49,726 bases of DNA from an uncultured Lachnospiraceae bacterium (GTDB lineage Bacteria; Bacillota; Clostridia; Lachnospirales; Lachnospiraceae), in NCBI GenBank assembly GCA_947564735.1, contig CANOEC010000029.1, forward strand, positions 1 through 49,726, written 5' to 3'. The notes below the pieces were generated by a model, which made no database searches, was not told the origin of the DNA, and was given only the letters and a program-made list of their open reading frames with translations. The position numbers were made by a program, and so were the translations under genes. Positions 7,170-15,873 of this stretch are shown piece by piece; within the stretch, counting starts at the first letter, position 1; every line of letters starts with the position of its first letter.

Positions 7170-10100
7170 GTGAGGGAAAGACAGAAGAAACAGACGATAA
7201 TATTTGCCGTAGTAGGAGGAGCAGTGATTGCAGCAATCCTTCTTCTTACTACAATATGGGTGTCAAACAGTGCGAGGGAAGGAACGAATCAGGCGGTAAA
7301 CAAGGTCAGTGAATTTTATCTGGAAGAACTTGCCGGACGAAGGGCACAGGTGGTTGCCGAGCAATTGCAGAGCGGTTTCGGGTATATGGAACATGCGTTT
7401 GAGATTATAGATGAATCTGATCTTGCATCGCAGGAGTCGCTGCGGGAGTTTTTCAGAAGGGTGAAAAAGCTCTGCAATATCAATCGGTTTGCATTTGTAG
7501 ATGAGAATGGGATTGTGTATACAGAGTTTGATACGGAATCTGGTATCGGCAAATATAGTTTTCTCTCTGAAAAAGTGACAGAACCGCTAATCAGCACAGA
7601 AAATCTGTACGGTGAGAAAAAACTGGTGGTTCTTGCAATTCCTGTGGAGGATATCACTTTTCAGGGAGCGCGGATTGAATCATGCTTTATCCAGCTTGAC
7701 ATTGAGCAGATGCTCAGTTCCTTGGCGTCTCAGACGGATTACAATGAAAGCTACTGGAGTCTGTATCACCGCAATGGTAATAACTTGACAAATAATGACT
7801 TCGGTAATCTGAAGGCAGGTACGAATCTGCTCACGGAGTTAAAAAATGCGGATATCTATAACGGATTCAGCTATGAACAGCTGGCGGATGATTTTGCCAA
7901 CGGCAGAAAAGGGCAGATGTCTTTTAATTATATGGGAGCGCAGGAGAATCTCTGCTATATTCCGGTGGAAGGCACGGACTGGATGCTGACGGTGTTGATT
8001 CGGGATAATGTTATTAATGGTCAGATTAGTTCCATCAGTTCGGAGATGATGCACCGCAGTAATATTCAGATTGCTGTTACAGTGATTGTTATGCTGTTGG
8101 TGTTTGTGACGTTAATCAGGCAGATCAGCGTGAACGGACAGGCGCTTCTTGCGCAGGAGAAAGCGGACGGCGACAAGATTCGTGCAGCTTATGAGCAGAT
8201 TGAGAAGGAGCAGGCGGCTATGGATAATATTCATGCCGCAATGGGTTCCGGGTTATGGAGCATGGAGTTTGACGAACAGGCAGAGATGACGTCCTGCACA
8301 TGGTCGGAGGTTTTCCGCAGGATGGTCGGATACGGGAGCAAAGAGGAATTTCCCGACCGAATCGAATCATGGAGCGATTTGCTGTATGAGGAAGATAAGG
8401 AGAGGGTGCTTCAAGAGTATTGGGCAACCGTTAAGGATTATACCGGGGAGAAGACCTATGATGTGGAGTATCGTCTGCATACGGGCAATGCCGGACTGCG
8501 CTGGTTTCATGCTGCCGGCAGGCTGTCCAGAAGAGAGGACGGTTCACCGATTAACTTTGTAGGCCTTTTTGTGGATATTGACGATGAAAAGAAGATGGAG
8601 GAACAACTGGAACGGCAGAAGATTGATTTGGAGGATGCCTTGGTGGCGGCACAGCATGCCAACAGGGCGAAAACCACATTTCTTAACAATATGTCCCATG
8701 ATATCAGAACGCCGATGAATGCGATTATCGGTTTTACCTCTCTTGCGGCGTCACATATTGACGATAGGGAGAAGGTGCAGGATTATCTGGCAAAGATTAC
8801 GGTATCCAGCAATCATTTACTCAGTCTGATTAACGATGTTCTGGATATGAGCCGCATTGAGAGCGGTAAGGTGAAGATTGAGGAGAAGGAAGTTTCTCTG
8901 CCGGAAATCATGCATGATTTGAAAACAATTGTGCAGGCAGATGTCACATCGAAGCAGTTGGAATTCTACATAGATACGGCAGACGTAGTCAACGAACATG
9001 TGATGTGTGATAAGCTCAGATTAAACCAGATCCTTTTGAATCTGCTCAGTAATGCCATGAAGTTTACGAGACCCGGCGGACTGGTAGGGGTCCGCATTTT
9101 GCAGAAGGGCAATGCGTCGGAAGGCTGGGCATCTTATGAGTTTGAGGTCAAAGACACCGGAATCGGTATGAGCAAAGAATTTTTGGAACATGTGTTTGAA
9201 CCCTTTGAAAGAGAGCGGACGAGTACGGTCAGTGGTATTCAGGGAACAGGACTTGGTATGGCAATTACCAAAAATATCGTGGATATGATGAACGGTACGA
9301 TTTCTGTGGAAAGTGAGGAGGGTAAGGGAACTACTTTTACGGTTGCCCTGCAGTTTAGGACATGCGAGGGTTCGGTGCGTCAGGATGTGATTCCGGAACT
9401 GAGGGGACTGCGTGCGCTGGTGGTGGACGATGATTTTAATACCTGTTCCAGTGTTACGAAGATGCTTACCGTGATTGGAATGCGCTCAGACTGGACGACT
9501 ACCGGCAAAGAGGCGGTACTGCGTGTCCAGCTTGCCGTGGAACAGAGCGATGATTATGCGGTGTATATTATAGACTGGCTGATGCCGGACATGAACGGCG
9601 TCGAGGTCGTAAGGCGGATACGGGGTATTATCGGGGAAGAGAAGCCGATTATTATCCTGACAGCCTATGATTGGTCGGACATCGAGAAGGAAGCGAGAGA
9701 GGCGGGGGTTACGGCGTTTTGCTCCAAACCGATTTTCCTTTCGGAATTAAGAGAGGTACTGGAAACCCCGTTTATGGTTCAGAATGCAGACGATGTAACG
9801 GTTGAACCGCTTTCATTTGAAGGCAGGAAGATATTGCTCGTGGAGGATAACGAGCTCAATCAGGAGATTGCGGTGGAGATTCTGAAGGAAACCGGTTTTT
9901 GTATTGACGTGGCTGATGACGGAGAAGTGGCGGTGGAGAAGATGAAGGAAGCGTCGCCCGGACAGTACGATCTGATTCTGATGGATATTCAAATGCCGAA
10001 GATGAACGGTTATGAGGCGACAAGGCAGATTCGTGCCATGAAGCGCCCGGAGATTGCGAATATTCCGATTATTGCCATGACGGCAAACGCCTTTGAGGAG

Positions 10101-10199
10101 GATAAGAAGGAGGCGCTTGCCGCAGGCATGAACGGGCATATTGCCAAACCCATTGACATTTCGGTACTCTTGGAAGTCTTAAGCGAAATATTGCATTGA
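7170..10199 (+). CDS. Hybrid sensor histidine kinase with PAS and two receivers
   Basis: This 1009-aa protein has a membrane span (about 11-32), an extracytoplasmic sensor of about 260 residues (Cache-like in size and topology) and a second span (about 297-317). A cytoplasmic PAS domain (about 350-475) comes next, then a HisKA domain with NNMSHDIRTP and phospho-accepting His510. The HATPase has the G boxes DTGIGMS and GTGLGMAI. Two receivers follow, with acceptors Asp802 (IIDWLMPDMNG) and Asp939 (LMDIQMPKMNG). There is no HPt domain, so phosphate must leave through a separate protein. The start is GTG with GGGGGAGG upstream. A possible partner HPt lies in the kinase gene at 15874. Ligand and output are not known. 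Confidence 0.9.
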   Translation: MRERQKKQTIIFAVVGGAVIAAILLLTTIWVSNSAREGTNQAVNKVSEFYLEELAGRRAQVVAEQLQSGFGYMEHAFEIIDESDLASQESLREFFRRVKKLCNINRFAFVDENGIVYTEFDTESGIGKYSFLSEKVTEPLISTENLYGEKKLVVLAIPVEDITFQGARIESCFIQLDIEQMLSSLASQTDYNESYWSLYHRNGNNLTNNDFGNLKAGTNLLTELKNADIYNGFSYEQLADDFANGRKGQMSFNYMGAQENLCYIPVEGTDWMLTVLIRDNVINGQISSISSEMMHRSNIQIAVTVIVMLLVFVTLIRQISVNGQALLAQEKADGDKIRAAYEQIEKEQAAMDNIHAAMGSGLWSMEFDEQAEMTSCTWSEVFRRMVGYGSKEEFPDRIESWSDLLYEEDKERVLQEYWATVKDYTGEKTYDVEYRLHTGNAGLRWFHAAGRLSRREDGSPINFVGLFVDIDDEKKMEEQLERQKIDLEDALVAAQHANRAKTTFLNNMSHDIRTPMNAIIGFTSLAASHIDDREKVQDYLAKITVSSNHLLSLINDVLDMSRIESGKVKIEEKEVSLPEIMHDLKTIVQADVTSKQLEFYIDTADVVNEHVMCDKLRLNQILLNLLSNAMKFTRPGGLVGVRILQKGNASEGWASYEFEVKDTGIGMSKEFLEHVFEPFERERTSTVSGIQGTGLGMAITKNIVDMMNGTISVESEEGKGTTFTVALQFRTCEGSVRQDVIPELRGLRALVVDDDFNTCSSVTKMLTVIGMRSDWTTTGKEAVLRVQLAVEQSDDYAVYIIDWLMPDMNGVEVVRRIRGIIGEEKPIIILTAYDWSDIEKEAREAGVTAFCSKPIFLSELREVLETPFMVQNADDVTVEPLSFEGRKILLVEDNELNQEIAVEILKETGFCIDVADDGEVAVEKMKEASPGQYDLILMDIQMPKMNGYEATRQIRAMKRPEIANIPIIAMTANAFEEDKKEALAAGMNGHIAKPIDISVLLEVLSEILH

Positions 10200-10215
10200 G
10201 GATGATAATATGAAA

Positions 10216-10252
10216 AGCGGCGACGGGCTGTATGAGCCTGCCGCCGTTTCTT
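10216..10252 (+). terminator. Rho-independent terminator after the hybrid kinase
   Basis: A GC-rich stem of about 12 bp (CGGCGACGGGCT against AGCCTGCCGCCG, with two weak positions) is followed by TTTCTTT. It lies 17 bases past the stop codon and separates the gene from the convergent GH31 gene. Confidence 0.65.
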
Positions 10253-10307
10253 TCCCTCAATCACTATTTGCCTGTCTGTCGGCAAGCCTGTCTAACGATT
10301 TTTTCGC

Positions 10308-12602
10308 CTACTTATATTCTATCCGTATATCAGGGTAATCCTTATATCCTTCATGCAGCTTTTGGATGCTGATTTCGTGATTGCCTTTGTTCTCTATGAG
10401 ATATTCATGATAGGCGCCGCTGCGGTAGGCGAAGTCTTCGCCGTTGTCGCGGTAATGCAGGTAGCTTCCCTTACCCTGCCAGACTTCAAGAATCAGTTCC
10501 GGGTCGGAAACCTCGCCTACATACATCTGGGCAGGCGCCTTCGGGATGACTGAGCCTGCCTTGACGAATATAGGGCAGGTGTCTAGCGGCGCATCTATCG
10601 GATAGTACGCATTACCCTGATATTTGCTGCCTGTCCAATAGTCGTACCAGTCGCCCTGTGGCAGATAAACGAGCCGTTTGGTGACGCCTTGGTCAACGAC
10701 CGGAGCCACAAGGAGCGATTCGCCGACGAGAAATTCGTCATTCATATTTCTGACATTCTTATCATTTTCGTAGTGCAGTACGAGCGGGCGGATGATGGGA
10801 AGTCCGGTCTGTTCGCAGACTCTGCACAGGTCATAAAAGTACGGCAGCAGACTGTAACGCAGCTCGACATACTTCCGGTAGATGGAGAGAACTTCCTCTC
10901 CGAACAGCCATGGTTCCTGATTCATGCTGCCCTTGGCGCAGTGATTGCGGAACAATGGGGAGAAGCAGCCTACCTGCACCCAGCGCGCCATCAGCTCCGG
11001 CGTTGTGTCCGCTCCGAAGCCGCCGATATCCGTACCGACGAAAGCCATGCCGCTTAAGCCCAGATTACACTGTTGGGGAATCGCCATCCGAAGGTGGGTC
11101 CAGAGACTCTGGTTGTCTCCGGTCCATGCCGTAGTGTATTTCTGCGAACCCGCATAGCAGGCGCGGGTGATGACGAAGGGACGTTTGCCGGTTAGGGATT
11201 TCCAGCCCTCGTAGGTGGCTTTTGCCATGTTGTGTCCGTAGACGTTGTGCAGTTTTGCGTGGGTGGAAGGTCTGTCTTCATCTGTAAAAACAATGTCGTC
11301 CGGCAATGGTCCGTTGAAGCTTGCCGGCTCGTTCATATCGTTCCAGATGCCCGCCACGCCCAGATTCACATAAAAGTCCAGATGACCGCCCCACCATTTG
11401 CGCACGGACGGTTTTCCGAAGTCGGGATATACCGCGTCTCCAGGCCACACCGCGTTGACGTAGGTTTCACCGTCTGGCGTCTTGGCATAGTAGTCATTCT
11501 CGATCCCCTCCTCGTACATGGGGTAATCTTTTTCCACTTTGACGCCGGGGTCAACGATGGTGACGGCTTTGATGCCCTGTCTCTTCAAATCGTCAAGCAG
11601 GATGCCGGGGTCTGCAAAACGTGTGGTATCCCAAGTGAAAACCTTGTATCGCTCCATGTAGTCGATATCAAAGTGGATGGCGTCGCAAGGGATGCGGTAC
11701 TCCCTGAGATTTGCGGCAATAGAGCGGAAGGTCTCCTCGCTGTCGTAGCCCCAGCGTGACTGATGGTATCCGAGTGTCCACTTCTGGGGCAGGGGCATCC
11801 GTCCGGTCAGATAGGTGTAACCGCCCACAACATCCGGCATGGAGCATCCGCCTATAAAATAGTAATCCAGATTGCCGTTCTCACTGCCGAAGCAGTAGTA
11901 GCCGTCGTTTTCTTTGCCGAAGTTAAAATAGCTCCTGTAGGTATTATCAAAGAAAATTCCGTAAACACCTTTTTCTTTTAAGGTGATAAAGAAAGGGATG
12001 CTTTTGTAGAGAGATTTAAAGCTGTCCTCGTGGGGGTCAGGAATGTCGCTGTTCCAGTTTTCGTATTCATAATGGCGCTTGTTGAGACAGCCTGTCTTGT
12101 CGCCGAGACCGTAGATACAGTCGTTTTTATCAAGCGCTTTGACGCACTGTACGGCGTAATCCGCGCTGCCTGCCGGATTTACCTCGTGTCCTTCCAGCTT
12201 CATCAGTTCAAGCATGGATTCCTGCATGGTAAAGCGCGGCACTCTGTTTTGGCGGTAGTCCGCGCATAGCAAGGCGCCGTTTTTGTCATAGAAATCCAGT
12301 TTGAAATCGTCATGGATGCGGCAGGAGAGAAATGGCGTGGTTAACATAACAATAGCCTTGCCGGATGCAGAGTCCACATCCGAACTTTCTTTTGCGGTTT
12401 TGTCCGGCACCGCCTCCAAAGTGAAAGAGACTTCCAGTTCTTTATCGCCCTCGATGGCTTTGGAGCGGTGTTCCTCGGAGTCATAGGGGACGAACACGTT
12501 AATGATTTTGTCCGTCAGAACATGCAGATATGCCGTCTGTTTCTCATAGTGCAGGGTAACAGTCTGTCCCTGTCGGGAGTAATCCAATAATTTTCCAAAC
12601 AT
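10308..12602 (-). CDS. GH31 family alpha-glucosidase
   Basis: This 764-aa glycoside hydrolase has the family 31 layout: an N-terminal beta-sandwich, a (beta/alpha)8 barrel from about residue 270 to 600, and C-terminal beta domains. The nucleophile is Asp422 in GIWNDMNEP and the acid/base is Asp496 in WTGDNQS. HFDIDYM and RWGYDSEE are further family signatures. There is no signal peptide, so it acts in the cytoplasm on imported alpha-glucosides such as maltose or isomaltose oligomers. The sequence fits an alpha-glucosidase better than an alpha-xylosidase, but exact specificity is open. It is a single gene, divergent from the regulator gene at 12844; GAAAGGA supplies the ribosome site. Confidence 0.92.
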   Translation of the reverse strand: MFGKLLDYSRQGQTVTLHYEKQTAYLHVLTDKIINVFVPYDSEEHRSKAIEGDKELEVSFTLEAVPDKTAKESSDVDSASGKAIVMLTTPFLSCRIHDDFKLDFYDKNGALLCADYRQNRVPRFTMQESMLELMKLEGHEVNPAGSADYAVQCVKALDKNDCIYGLGDKTGCLNKRHYEYENWNSDIPDPHEDSFKSLYKSIPFFITLKEKGVYGIFFDNTYRSYFNFGKENDGYYCFGSENGNLDYYFIGGCSMPDVVGGYTYLTGRMPLPQKWTLGYHQSRWGYDSEETFRSIAANLREYRIPCDAIHFDIDYMERYKVFTWDTTRFADPGILLDDLKRQGIKAVTIVDPGVKVEKDYPMYEEGIENDYYAKTPDGETYVNAVWPGDAVYPDFGKPSVRKWWGGHLDFYVNLGVAGIWNDMNEPASFNGPLPDDIVFTDEDRPSTHAKLHNVYGHNMAKATYEGWKSLTGKRPFVITRACYAGSQKYTTAWTGDNQSLWTHLRMAIPQQCNLGLSGMAFVGTDIGGFGADTTPELMARWVQVGCFSPLFRNHCAKGSMNQEPWLFGEEVLSIYRKYVELRYSLLPYFYDLCRVCEQTGLPIIRPLVLHYENDKNVRNMNDEFLVGESLLVAPVVDQGVTKRLVYLPQGDWYDYWTGSKYQGNAYYPIDAPLDTCPIFVKAGSVIPKAPAQMYVGEVSDPELILEVWQGKGSYLHYRDNGEDFAYRSGAYHEYLIENKGNHEISIQKLHEGYKDYPDIRIEYK

Positions 12603-12657
12603 AGTCGTGTTCCTTTCTGTATATAGTAATCCGCAATTTATTATGCTGTCAGTTTAT

Positions 12658-12672
12658 CATATCCGGGATATG
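12658..12672. promoter_or_regulatory. Palindrome upstream of the GH31 gene
   Basis: CATATCC and GGATATG form a perfect 7-bp inverted repeat around one base, about 55 bases upstream of the GH31 start. The spacing suits a repressor or activator site for that gene. No regulator is identified. Confidence 0.35.
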
Positions 12673-12781
12673 CTCTGCAATGCGTGCGCAGTTAAAAAAG
12701 AAGATTTTTCAGGAACGGTTTCACTGTCTGACAGGAAAAGCAAAACGGTAACATTTTTCGGCGGTAACTTCGGAAGATTCG

Positions 12782-12810
12782 TTGAGGTTATAAGGCAAAT
12801 GTGATAATAT
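12782..12810 (+). promoter_or_regulatory. Promoter of the regulator-kinase operon
   Basis: TTGAGG (12782-12787) and TAATAT (12805-12810) are spaced by 17 bases, with TG just upstream of the -10. Two GGTAAC motifs (12747 and 12763) lie upstream and resemble the TGTAAC units found at 24689-24718, which suggests possible autoregulation. Confidence 0.5.
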
Positions 12811-12843
12811 TATGAAAGAACGCAAACGGTGAAGGAGACTTTG

Positions 12844-13539
12844 ATGGAACGGATTTTAGTTGTGGAAGATGACCTCGCTTTGAGTACCGGTTTGTGCTTT
12901 GAACTGGACCAGACCGGCTATGTGACGCAGGCTGCCTATAACTGTAAGAAGGCGAGATTTCTTGTGCAGCAGGAGGAGTTTGCGCTGGCGGTTCTTGATG
13001 TAAATCTGCCGGACGGCAGCGGATTTGCGCTGTGCAGGGAGATGAAGCTTGTGCGCCCGCAGATGCCGGTGATTTTTCTTACCGCAAATGATTTGGATGA
13101 AGATGTTCTGCGCGGTTTTGATATGGGCGCCGAGGATTATATTACGAAGCCTTTTCACATGCAGATTCTATTAAGGCGGGTGGAGGTGGCGATACGCCGC
13201 AATGCTGCATATAAGGAGCGGCAGGATGATGGCGAATGCTGGCAGGATGGATTTTTATGCTTGGATTTTACGGCGCTTACCGCCAACTGCGGGGGAGAGA
13301 AACTTGCGATTACGCCAAACGAATATAAGCTTTTGAAGGTTTTGACAGCCAATGCCGGCAAGGTGGTTACGCGGCAGGCGCTGTTAGAGAAATTGTGGGA
13401 TTGTGACGGGAATTATATAGACGATCATACTTTGACGGTGACCATGAACAGGCTTCGTGCCAAAATCGAAGACGCGGAGCATGTCTACATCAAAACGGTG
13501 CGGGGTATGGGATATGTCTGGCAGGGAGCGCAGAAATAA
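12844..13539 (+). CDS. OmpR/PhoB-type response regulator
   Basis: The 231-aa product has an N-terminal receiver (acidic pocket VVEDD, phospho-acceptor Asp52 in LDVNLPDGSG, conserved Lys in DYITKPF). A C-terminal winged helix follows, with ITPNEYKLLKVL, DDHTLTVTMNRLRAKIE and the final TVRGMGYVW. The ATG at 12844 is 5-6 bases from AAGGAGA; an in-frame GTG at 12829 lies inside that site and is less likely. The kinase gene follows 32 bases later. The pair resembles BceRS/VanRS-type systems controlling antimicrobial-peptide ABC transporters, which is what lies downstream (21464-28038). Confidence 0.93.
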   Translation: MERILVVEDDLALSTGLCFELDQTGYVTQAAYNCKKARFLVQQEEFALAVLDVNLPDGSGFALCREMKLVRPQMPVIFLTANDLDEDVLRGFDMGAEDYITKPFHMQILLRRVEVAIRRNAAYKERQDDGECWQDGFLCLDFTALTANCGGEKLAITPNEYKLLKVLTANAGKVVTRQALLEKLWDCDGNYIDDHTLTVTMNRLRAKIEDAEHVYIKTVRGMGYVWQGAQK

Positions 13540-13571
13540 GGCGGGAGTAATGCAAAAATAATACAGGGAGA

Positions 13572-14660
13572 ATGCAGGAAGAACGGGTGAGGATGGCGAT
13601 GGAGCTGACGAAAAGAAAACAGACAAAGAACCATATGGAAAACCGTGTGGTAAGCCGTGTGGCGGAAACGGCGATGCTGATTGCGGCTGTGTCGCTGTTT
13701 GCTGCGTTTTTCTATGTGCTGAGAATATGGGTAGCGCGCGAGGCAGTACGGTATACACTTGCCGCCCTGTGCAGCGCAATCTGTCTTCTGGCATTCGGAT
13801 GGTGTCTGTGGCAGCGAAGGCAGATATACGGTTTTGCAGAGGAGTTATGCCGGACGATTGATGAACTGATGGCGGGAGGCGGGACGGAGAATGCTGCTTC
13901 CTATGAAGATACCCTGACTGCGAGGGTACAGGGAAAGCTTCTGCAATATGATGACCAGATGCGTGAAGGGAGACGGCGCATACAGATGGACAAGCAGACG
14001 ATACAGGAGCTTGTGAGCGATATTTCTCATCAGGTGAAAACGCCCATTGCGAATCTTACGATGTTCATCGGCATTTTGCGGGAGCACCGGCTCAGCGAAG
14101 AGAAGCAGGCGGAGTTTCTGGATACGATGGCAGAGCAGATTGGTAAACTGGATTTCCTGATGCAGTCTTTAATCAAGATGTCGCGACTGGAAACGGGAAC
14201 CTTTGTGATGCATGTGAAGGAAGCGAGTCTTTACGATACGATTGCACAGGCACTAAATGGTGTTCTGGCGCGGGCGGAGGCAAAGGATATCGCACTTTCG
14301 GTTGCATGTGAGGAATCTGTTCTGGTACGGCACGACCCGAAATGGACGGCGGAAGCAATCGGCAATATTCTGGACAATGCCGTCAAATATACGCAGGACG
14401 GTGGAATGATACATATAAGCGTCCGCCCGTGGCAGTTTTATACACGGGTGGATATTACGGATAACGGAGCCGGCATACCAAAAGAACGCTGTCATGATGT
14501 ATTCAAGCGTTTCTGGCGTGGTGAGGAGAATGCAGGATTAGAAGGCGTCGGGCTGGGGCTCTATCTGGCGCAGGGAATCATGAACAGGCAGCGGGGGTAT
14601 ATCAGCGTCAGTTCAAAGGTGGGAGAAGGCAGCACTTTTTCCGTGTATCTGTTAAATTAA
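13572..14660 (+). CDS. Sensor histidine kinase, short-loop (intramembrane-sensing type)
   Basis: This 362-aa kinase has two N-terminal spans (about 33-51 and 60-80) joined by a loop of fewer than ten residues, so it has almost no extracellular domain. The HisKA domain has SDISHQVKTP with phospho-accepting His153. The HATPase has NILDNAVKY, DNGAGIPKE and GVGLGLYLAQ. Short-loop kinases of this type usually sense through a partner FtsX-type ABC permease instead of binding a ligand themselves. Two such transporters lie further down the same strand. It is paired with the regulator at 12844. Confidence 0.92.
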   Translation: MQEERVRMAMELTKRKQTKNHMENRVVSRVAETAMLIAAVSLFAAFFYVLRIWVAREAVRYTLAALCSAICLLAFGWCLWQRRQIYGFAEELCRTIDELMAGGGTENAASYEDTLTARVQGKLLQYDDQMREGRRRIQMDKQTIQELVSDISHQVKTPIANLTMFIGILREHRLSEEKQAEFLDTMAEQIGKLDFLMQSLIKMSRLETGTFVMHVKEASLYDTIAQALNGVLARAEAKDIALSVACEESVLVRHDPKWTAEAIGNILDNAVKYTQDGGMIHISVRPWQFYTRVDITDNGAGIPKERCHDVFKRFWRGEENAGLEGVGLGLYLAQGIMNRQRGYISVSSKVGEGSTFSVYLLN

Positions 14661-14720
14661 CGAAAAGGATAATGTGACATTGACGATAGTATACTGGAGA
14701 GCCGATGAAGGGAGATTTGA

Positions 14721-15788
14721 ATGAAAAATACGATTTTGGTTGTAGATGATGATAAGACGAATCTGGCGCTGGCACAGAAGATTCTGTCGCCGAGATACCG
14801 TATTGCGGCGTCTAATTCCGGCAGGGGAGCCTTAAAATATCTGGAAGGGCATCACCCGGAACTGATTCTTCTGGATATCAATATGCCGGATATGGACGGT
14901 TATGAAGTGATGGAACAGATTCGGATGCGGGAAGAAACGAAGACGATTCCGGTGATTTTTCTGACGGCGGATAATCTGGCGGAGACAGAGGTTAAATGCT
15001 TCCAGATGGGCGCCATGGATTTTGTGACCAAACCCTTTGTGCCGGATATTCTGTTGAGCAGGGTGGATAAGACGATTGAGTTAGATCAGTACCGGCATAA
15101 TCTGGAGAAGATGGTCAGGGAACAGGCGGACAAGATTACCGAGGATGCAAGACGCATCAGCAGGATTCAGGACTCCGTTATTGTCGGAATGGCGAATCTG
15201 ATTGAGAGCAGGGACGGAAGTACGGGCAAGCATGTCAAGAATACACAGATGTATGTGCGGATGATTGCCGATGAACTGCGAAGACGGGAGCTTTTCACCA
15301 AAGAACTGACGGAAGAATACATAGAAGATTTGTGTAAGGCGGCGCCGCTCCATGATGTGGGGAAGATAAAGATTCCGGATTCCATTTTACAAAAACCCGG
15401 CAGGCTGACCCCGGAGGAATTTGACACCATGAAGCAGCACACCACGCATAGCAGTAAGATTATCCAGATGATTATCGGCGATGTGGAAGACGAACATTAT
15501 GTGCGGATTGTGGAGGATATTGCCATGTACCATCATGAGCGGTGGGATGGTACGGGCTATCCGACAGGACTAAAGGCGGAGGAGATACCGCTTGCGGCGC
15601 GCATCATGGCGGTGGCTGATGTTTTTGACGCACTTTATGAGGAGCGGTGTTACAAGCCCCCTGTGCGTCCGATTGAGAAGATTATGCAGATTATGCTGGA
15701 TGGTAAGGGCACGCAGTTCGATCCGGTGATTATTGATGTATTTATGGAAATGCTTCCGATGTTAAAAGAAGTACTGGAGATTGCGTAA
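14721..15788 (+). CDS. Response regulator with HD-GYP phosphodiesterase domain
   Basis: This 355-aa protein has a receiver at residues 1-125 (acceptor Asp52 in LLDINMPDMDG). A short coiled linker follows, then an HD-GYP domain (about 160-350). The metal-binding HD is His211-Asp212 in LHDVGKIKIPD. The later His271-His272 and Asp276-Gly-x-Gly-Tyr-Pro281 complete the HHExxDGxGYP signature. HD-GYP proteins hydrolyse cyclic di-GMP or related cyclic dinucleotides. Here activity would be set by phosphorylation of the receiver. With the HPt-bearing kinase next door at 15874, it is the natural output of a local phosphorelay; this link is inferred from adjacency. An SD-like GAAGGGAG precedes the ATG. 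Confidence 0.92.
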   Translation: MKNTILVVDDDKTNLALAQKILSPRYRIAASNSGRGALKYLEGHHPELILLDINMPDMDGYEVMEQIRMREETKTIPVIFLTADNLAETEVKCFQMGAMDFVTKPFVPDILLSRVDKTIELDQYRHNLEKMVREQADKITEDARRISRIQDSVIVGMANLIESRDGSTGKHVKNTQMYVRMIADELRRRELFTKELTEEYIEDLCKAAPLHDVGKIKIPDSILQKPGRLTPEEFDTMKQHTTHSSKIIQMIIGDVEDEHYVRIVEDIAMYHHERWDGTGYPTGLKAEEIPLAARIMAVADVFDALYEERCYKPPVRPIEKIMQIMLDGKGTQFDPVIIDVFMEMLPMLKEVLEIA

Positions 15789-15873
15789 AGAAAATGGAAA
15801 TACAGTCGGCACTGGAAACTGAGCGGAAAAGCGATGGCGGCGCAGACAGGGCGGAAGGGCAGGGACGATTACT

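Noticed and set aside
11232-11759. Open frame of 175 codons on the plus strand
   Set aside because: It lies antisense within the well-supported GH31 gene, has no ribosome site and no recognisable domain.
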